This document shows, in pieces, positions 22,818 through 27,368 of a stretch of 27,368 nucleotides of DNA. The DNA is taken from NCBI GenBank assembly GCA_017466455.1, contig JAFTUD010000031.1:1-27368 (forward strand), written 5' to 3'. Under the pieces are notes generated by a model. The model was not told the DNA's origin, did no database searches, and worked only from the letters and a program-made list of their open reading frames with translations. The translations under genes were made by a program, and so were the position numbers. The stretch's first letter is position 1; every line of letters starts with the position of its first letter. This DNA is from Clostridia bacterium (GTDB lineage Bacteria > Bacillota_A > Clostridia > Oscillospirales > CAG-272).

Positions 22818-25052
22818 TTAACCTTCAAAACCATCATTAACCAAAGTAGAATTTGCAGCAATTTTTCCTGTTAAAATATCTTGATAAATCGACTTCATTT
22901 TAATAATGCGATCCTCGACATCTATTCCAAAATCGTTCTGAACAATTGGCAGTCTATAAATTTCCGCATTATTTGAAGTGAGGCGAACAACGAAAGCATC
23001 GTTCTCGCACTTAAGATATCTATCATCAAAAATGATTCTCTGACCACAGTGCTCGCGAGAAATGCGTTTATCATCGACTGCCTTGAGAAAGGGCTGATAT
23101 GTATTTTCAGACCATTTCGTTTCGGTGAGCATTACAGCCATGTCATACGGCTTGTTTAGAAGATCTTCCCAAGTGTACTTTCCATAATAACCAGGGCGGA
23201 ACAAGGAATATTTGATATAATAATACTTGATATCAAACACCGAGGCGGTTTCGCACGATGTAACGTAATCATTTGCAAGTGTGCTAAGATAAACATCGTT
23301 TATAGGACTGCTTGTATCAAGAACTTGGGCAAGAACATTCTTAGTAACATCAAATCCTTTGTTGGAACTCTTGTGAAATAAGGTTCTCCATGGCTTGGCA
23401 TTAGTAGCTTTGCAACCAAGCTGATATCTCCACCCTTTTTCTTGCTGTGCATACATACCAAAGCTCATCATGGCGCAATCTATCAAGTCGCGCTTGCACT
23501 TGAACAGATCCGTAAAACGAGAAAAATATTCTGGATGCTCCAAACCGACAATTGCAATCTGTCCCTGAAGCAATTCGTGGTCTTCCAGTTCAAACAGCGC
23601 ATCAGCATGCTGGGGGTTAGAAACCATCCAATCAATTTTTTCTGCTTCTTCTTGAAGTTGGAAGGCATTCAAAGACTTATCAATACTAAGATCGACAACA
23701 CCGGTAAGTATCAAAATTTCAACTTGTTTAAGAATTGCCGGCATTCTATTACCACTGGTTCTGTATTCGCTATCACTTATCTCATCTTCGGAATTCAAAG
23801 TGAGGTTATTAACGATTCTCAATCGGCGTGCAAATTCAGCTTCTGTCACTGTGGATCTGTTCTGCAGATATGTGACAATTGCGAAGAGAAGAATGATTCT
23901 ATTCAACGGGAAGCTTCTATTTCCGTTTCCAGATACATCAGAATAACTTTTCAGACAATTCTTAAATATGTCAAGGTCGTAGCGCTGTTCAATCCTAATC
24001 TTTCCTACTTCGTGACGGTAGGAGATGAAGCGCTTAATAAATTCTGACGGGGTTTCGCCTCCCAGATTGCACCAGCAGTCAAAGAAGCTCTCCAACTGTT
24101 CAATGTTTTTTACCACATTGGGTGCGGCTTTCGAAAAGTACTCTTTTTGCAAGTCAAATTCGTCTGCTTGCTTTCCTTGAGTGGTCCCACCACTCTGATA
24201 ACAAATTATATCACAAACAAACCTGAAATATCTGAGAAACTCATCATCTATGACGTTATCCTCTCCACGATATTGCCAAAGCATATCTGTCCAAGTGATG
24301 TCTATCTTACGCATTATGCGTTTTGAAATGTTCTCATCAACCTCACGAAGACCGTGCTCAAGTTCCGCTTTGAAGTGTTCAAACTGGGTTAATGGCTTAC
24401 CACGAGAGTTCATTTTGATATATAGCTCATCGGTAAGTCCCATATCTTTGATGGGGAGGAAGTAGAACGATATCGCACCCCCCTTTAATCTATCCCAAAT
24501 GGTGTCCGTATCTTTGAACACTTCTGCAATTGCATCAAGCATAACGAGCATTGAACTGATCGTAGGATCCTTTTTCCATTCCAAGGGGAACCATGCTTGA
24601 TCCTTGATTTCCTCAGAAAGCGTCATAGTAAAGGACGGCTCGTGATGTTCCACTAAATAGTCGCAGAAATCTCTCGCACTATATCGAGTCTCATAACTGA
24701 AATTATGCAAGAAGGCATACTCTTCTTTTGCAATTCCTTCTTTCTTAGCTGCATAATAGTGCAGAAGGAAGAGAGTGGTAAGACGTTGCTGACCATCAAG
24801 AGGAGTCATTACTCCGTCTTTGTCTATATCTCCATATACGAAATCAAGCGTGATATTGCTTTCTGTTATTGCTTTGTGCAAGGAATTAAGAAAGCGTTTG
24901 CGAACTCTCTGAATATCTGCATCAGTTCTTCCTTGTGCGTAGTCGCGCTGGATAATCGGAATAACAATCTTCCTAAGTCGAACATTTGCATCCTCGTCGA
25001 TTGCAAAATCGGCGGTAAATATATCCATAAATGTGTGCAAAGCAGTATTCAT
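22818..25052 (-). CDS. DUF262-domain protein, GmrS-like partner without nuclease motif
   Basis: Second gene of a probable type IV-like restriction or phage-defence pair. The 744-residue protein has an N-terminal DUF262 (ParB/Srx-like NTP-binding) domain: PIIQRDYAQGR (33-42), DGQQRLTTLFLL (86-97) and the later family box YIKMNSRGKPLTQFEHFKAELE. DUF262 in GmrSD proteins is the nucleotide-hydrolysing, DNA-recognising half. The long C-terminal region has no EHIxP/HNH signature of DUF1524, so cleavage must come from the neighbour. Its ATG overlaps the stop of the upstream gene in a TAATG arrangement, with SD GGAGG inside that gene, which indicates tight coupling and probably fixed stoichiometry. 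No signal peptide. A terminator follows 90 bases downstream. Confidence 0.82.
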   Translation of the reverse strand: MNTALHTFMDIFTADFAIDEDANVRLRKIVIPIIQRDYAQGRTDADIQRVRKRFLNSLHKAITESNITLDFVYGDIDKDGVMTPLDGQQRLTTLFLLHYYAAKKEGIAKEEYAFLHNFSYETRYSARDFCDYLVEHHEPSFTMTLSEEIKDQAWFPLEWKKDPTISSMLVMLDAIAEVFKDTDTIWDRLKGGAISFYFLPIKDMGLTDELYIKMNSRGKPLTQFEHFKAELEHGLREVDENISKRIMRKIDITWTDMLWQYRGEDNVIDDEFLRYFRFVCDIICYQSGGTTQGKQADEFDLQKEYFSKAAPNVVKNIEQLESFFDCWCNLGGETPSEFIKRFISYRHEVGKIRIEQRYDLDIFKNCLKSYSDVSGNGNRSFPLNRIILLFAIVTYLQNRSTVTEAEFARRLRIVNNLTLNSEDEISDSEYRTSGNRMPAILKQVEILILTGVVDLSIDKSLNAFQLQEEAEKIDWMVSNPQHADALFELEDHELLQGQIAIVGLEHPEYFSRFTDLFKCKRDLIDCAMMSFGMYAQQEKGWRYQLGCKATNAKPWRTLFHKSSNKGFDVTKNVLAQVLDTSSPINDVYLSTLANDYVTSCETASVFDIKYYYIKYSLFRPGYYGKYTWEDLLNKPYDMAVMLTETKWSENTYQPFLKAVDDKRISREHCGQRIIFDDRYLKCENDAFVVRLTSNNAEIYRLPIVQNDFGIDVEDRIIKMKSIYQDILTGKIAANSTLVNDGFEG

Positions 25053-26770
25053 TATTCAGCCTCCTTTTCAAGCAAAATCAAATTGCTTCCAAGATATTTT
25101 TCGAGAACTCTATTGATGTCATTAACATACGCCACTCTGTCAGCCTGTCCCCAAAAATGAAGCTGATTATCTGCAGAAGGAGTATAATACTTTAAGAATA
25201 CCATTCTTGTGCAGAACGGAATATACTCACCCTCTTTGTCCATCCTAATGATTTCGTTTCTTTTAACGTCAAATGTAGAATTGTTGAGAGCTGCGTTGTT
25301 TCTTGTTCTGAGTAATGCTAAATTAGCAATGGAATGTAAGAACTCCATATTTCCTTCTGCAGACAACAAGGCAACAACTTCTTCCTGGATGTCTTCAAAT
25401 TCTGTACGTTCAAGCTTTTCCTTAGCAATGGCATCCTTCATACGAGCTACTAAGTCTGCAGAATCAATTTGAAGCGACAGCACGGAAGGAATATGCAATT
25501 CCAACCACATTTTCCACTGTTCTTGTTTCTGCATACCTTGTGATTGCTGAGCATGGATATGCTCTAAGCTCCAAGCGCCGCCCTTAGTACTCTTGAATTG
25601 ATCAAACGGGAATCTTTGAGACTGTCCTTCAATGATGCGAACGGTTTCTACGTTATACAGGAGCAAGAGTCTGCTAATACGTGCGTAGTCATACGCTTTG
25701 TTGTAATCCAGATCGGCATAATTTGAGTTCTTGAGCTTGATGGTTTCTGCAATAGCACCGTCAAGAAGTTTAGCAAAGTCTGTCTTTGTTTTTCCAACGG
25801 ATGCAGAAAAGATTTTTTGCAACGTCCAATTCGCATCTTTAGATGCAATTAAATAGCCAATTTTGTGATAGAGATTATGATCCTCATACCAATCCTTCAA
25901 TATGAGAAAAGTATGCTGAATCTTTTTCCAAATGGAATCCAAATCGCTTCTTAGAACGTCAAAATAAAAGAATGTGAAATACTTATCTTTGTTGTTCGAA
26001 GGCTTGTTGGCTATAAGATTCAATATCAGATCGATTCTAGTTTGGTAATCCTTATCGGACAAGAAGCCCCAAAAGCTGCTATTGTGCAGTTCTTTTTCAA
26101 TGTTATCCCACTGAAGCGCGATTTCTTCCTGCTTTTCGCGAGTCATCGTTTTGGAATTATCGCGGCTTAAGAACATAGCTTTAACGAGCTCAGCACTTGT
26201 CAACGGGATTTTACCAATATTCAGACGAGTAAAGAGCCCAATAGCGTCCTCATCTTCTCCTACCTCATACCAGATGATCTTAACGTGCTTAACGAGGGAG
26301 CCATACACATCATCAGCAGCAACGACGTCATTGGGTTGTTTTCTAAACCACTCATCAATTGTTTGATATGCTTGCGCGATATAGAAGAAGTCAATGTTTT
26401 CGTCTGCCTGATCCGAATCGATATTCTGCAAAAACGTAGCAGAATTCAAACGAGTTTCATACGTAAGGCTATATTTCAAATCAATTCGAGGTTTGAATTC
26501 CTTCTTAATATACTGCAGCAAAATGAAGAGGGTTGTTAATCTCTGCTGTCCGTCAATCAATTCAAATCTGTTGTTATCTCTTTTAACCACAACAGGCTGT
26601 AGACAATAATTGTTGTTACCGTTTGAGTAAATATCATCTAAAAGGCGCGAAACTTCATCCTTACCCCAGCGGTATCCTCGTTGATACGAAGGGATGTAAA
26701 AGTCTCCTTGTATAGAACCAACAAGTTTTGTTTCCAGTTTTATTCCTACTGCAAAATTATTCATCCTCAT
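25052..26770 (-). CDS. DUF262-DUF1524 protein (GmrSD-type putative endonuclease)
   Basis: This 572-residue protein has the GmrSD architecture in one chain. DUF262: YIPSYQRGYRW (25-35), DGQQRLTTLFILL (73-85) and FTRLNIGKIPLTSAELVKAM (180-199). DUF1524: an HNH-like SLEHIHAQQ (401-409) and a C-terminal NLALLRTRNNAALNN box. GmrSD and its BrxU relatives are NTP-dependent nucleases that attack modified phage DNA. The HNH His residues are present, so it should be an active nuclease. It is the first gene of the pair. The start may be the ATG at 26770 or 26764; the upstream GGAG is 4 bases from the former and 10 from the latter. A TTGCTA-17-TATAAT promoter precedes it. The target of this pair is unknown. 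Confidence 0.86.
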   Translation of the reverse strand: MRMNNFAVGIKLETKLVGSIQGDFYIPSYQRGYRWGKDEVSRLLDDIYSNGNNNYCLQPVVVKRDNNRFELIDGQQRLTTLFILLQYIKKEFKPRIDLKYSLTYETRLNSATFLQNIDSDQADENIDFFYIAQAYQTIDEWFRKQPNDVVAADDVYGSLVKHVKIIWYEVGEDEDAIGLFTRLNIGKIPLTSAELVKAMFLSRDNSKTMTREKQEEIALQWDNIEKELHNSSFWGFLSDKDYQTRIDLILNLIANKPSNNKDKYFTFFYFDVLRSDLDSIWKKIQHTFLILKDWYEDHNLYHKIGYLIASKDANWTLQKIFSASVGKTKTDFAKLLDGAIAETIKLKNSNYADLDYNKAYDYARISRLLLLYNVETVRIIEGQSQRFPFDQFKSTKGGAWSLEHIHAQQSQGMQKQEQWKMWLELHIPSVLSLQIDSADLVARMKDAIAKEKLERTEFEDIQEEVVALLSAEGNMEFLHSIANLALLRTRNNAALNNSTFDVKRNEIIRMDKEGEYIPFCTRMVFLKYYTPSADNQLHFWGQADRVAYVNDINRVLEKYLGSNLILLEKEAE

Positions 26771-26799
26771 TCATCTCCATAAAGTATATTTTTTAAATT

Positions 26800-26828
26800 A
26801 TTATATCACAAAATCTATTGAATAGCAA
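26800..26828 (-). promoter_or_regulatory. Promoter of the DUF262 operon
   Basis: On the minus strand TTGCTA (26823-26828) and a consensus TATAAT (26800-26805) are 17 bases apart, with a TGn extension of the -10. The -10 is 29 bases before the first possible ATG. Confidence 0.75.
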
Positions 26829-27036
26829 TCATATTTTTAGATTTACACACGTCTCTTTTTGTTCAAATCCCGTCCTGGGAGTGTAAAATTTTGGAGTTAA
26901 CTAGGTTCAGTTATCAAAAAAGTCAATCGCTATTTTTTGAAATATAGACAACCTATTTTAGTTGATTTTCCTTTGATTTTTGTTTTATAAGGCTTTCTTG
27001 GCCCAAAATAAGCATAAAAACCCCTAAAAATGCAGA

Positions 27037-27075
27037 AAATTAGCACATTTATCGTTTAGACAAATGTGCTAATTT
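27037..27075 (-). terminator. 14-bp stem-loop next to a partial tRNA 3' end
   Basis: AAATTAGCACATTT (27037-27050) and AAATGTGCTAATTT (27062-27075) are perfect inverse complements with an 11-base loop. The minus strand ends the stem in TTT then CTGCATTTTT, so it is a plausible minus-strand terminator. It stands 3 bases from the partial tRNA-Asn repeat, as the working terminator does from the intact tRNA. Confidence 0.7.
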
Positions 27076-27078
27076 ATG

Positions 27079-27097
27079 TGGCTCTCCGGACAGGGCT
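27079..27097 (-). repeat. Partial duplicate of the tRNA-Asn 3' end
   Basis: TGGCTCTCCGGACAGGGCT is identical to 27236-27254, the CCA end, acceptor strand and part of the T-arm of the intact tRNA, in the same orientation. It diverges immediately after. It may be an att-like core or the remains of a tandem tRNA. Confidence 0.85.
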
Positions 27098-27201
27098 GGG
27101 TCTCGCCTGCGGGCTCGGTCCGTACGCGGATCTGACAGTTCCCCGAACTGTCATTCAACACCGCTACCGCTTCAAGCCCTGTGAAATGCTAAGAAAGAAC
27201 A

Positions 27202-27234
27202 AACAAAAACCACCCGATTGGGTGGTTTTGTTTG
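27202..27234 (-). terminator. Terminator of tRNA-Asn
   Basis: CCACCC (27210-27215) and GGGTGG (27220-27225) pair around GATT, and the AT-rich flanks extend the stem. On the minus strand it is followed by TTTTTGTTTG. It begins 2 bases after the tRNA CCA end. Confidence 0.88.
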
Positions 27235-27235
27235 T

Positions 27236-27311
27236 TGGCTCTCCGGACAGGGCTTGAACCTGTGACATCATGATTAACAGTCATGCGCTCTACCGACTGA
27301 GCTACCGAAGA
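27236..27311 (-). tRNA. tRNA-Asn (anticodon GTT)
   Basis: On the minus strand the 76-base molecule folds completely. The acceptor TCTTCGG pairs with CCGGAGA (one G-U). The D-arm is GCTC...GAGC. The anticodon stem CATGA/TCATG encloses loop CTGTTAA with anticodon GTT (27276-27278). The T-arm is ACAGG-TTCAAGC-CCTGT. The discriminator is G and the CCA is encoded (TGG at 27236-27238). The encoded CCA and the terminator right behind it are typical of Firmicutes. It is the only complete RNA gene in the window. Confidence 0.95.
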
Positions 27312-27368
27312 ATATTAAATTAAAATAAATGTTGTCGTTAGGATTTACTCTTAATGTCGGTCTCGCGC

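Larger units (their letters stand above)
26771..27235. other. Gene-free stretch between the DUF262 operon and tRNA-Asn
   Basis: It holds the DUF262 promoter and a tRNA T-arm-like word at 26861-26885 (plus). It also holds a third AAAAAGTCAA-like word near 26918, a 14-bp perfect stem-loop (27037-27075), a partial copy of the tRNA-Asn 3' end (27079-27097), a GC-rich structured segment (27098-27180) and the tRNA terminator. The 63-codon frame across 27066-27257 is not credible because it runs through tRNA sequence. Confidence 0.6.

Noticed and set aside
27066..27257. 63-codon frame reaching into tRNA-Asn
   Set aside because: It reads through a terminator hairpin and tRNA sequence; no ribosome binding site.

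Overview
The window looks like a chromosome segment from a low-to-mid GC Firmicute, most likely a gut-type clostridium. This is inferred from strong AGGAG-type ribosome binding sites, sigma-A-like promoters with 17-base spacers, BspA-type leucine-rich repeat proteins, InlB B-repeat surface proteins and the tRNA style; no rRNA or species marker is present. Most genes are on the minus strand; only a three-gene cluster (19440-22193) runs forward.

Layout from left to right. Positions 1-235 are non-coding with a strong 59-base imperfect hairpin. Then, all minus: a Cof-type HAD phosphatase overlapping a cytosolic BspA-like LRR protein (236-1826); a large four-gene unit (2008-13665) that reads, in transcription order, P-loop GTPase with a zinc-finger-like segment, a GAP1-like GTPase-associated protein with C-terminal membrane helices, a membrane-anchored InlB-repeat protein ending in a Hint (hedgehog/intein) domain, and its paralogue ending in a glycine-rich domain; a sialate O-acetylesterase-like SGNH hydrolase; a PlsC acyltransferase fused to a zinc ribbon; an RtcB RNA ligase; PurC; and an LRR protein whose N-terminus carries a serine-run signature (MKIRTDFVTNSSSSSF).

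A divergent promoter pair separates that LRR gene from the forward cluster: a polynucleotide kinase-HD phosphohydrolase fusion, a T4 Rnl1-like RNA ligase and a small SGNH/GDSL hydrolase. With RtcB about 2 kb away on the other strand, the region holds two complementary RNA-sealing chemistries. 

The right end (22224-27311) contains a small hypothetical gene, then a two-gene DUF262 (GmrSD-type) operon in which only the first protein has the HNH/DUF1524 signature. This is probably a nucleic-acid-targeting defence module. It is flanked by hairpins and tRNA-like debris, and the window closes with a complete tRNA-Asn whose 3' end is repeated 157 bases away. The two most interesting systems are the GTPase/GAP1-like/InlB-Hint operon and the kinase-HD/Rnl1/SGNH RNA-repair cluster.
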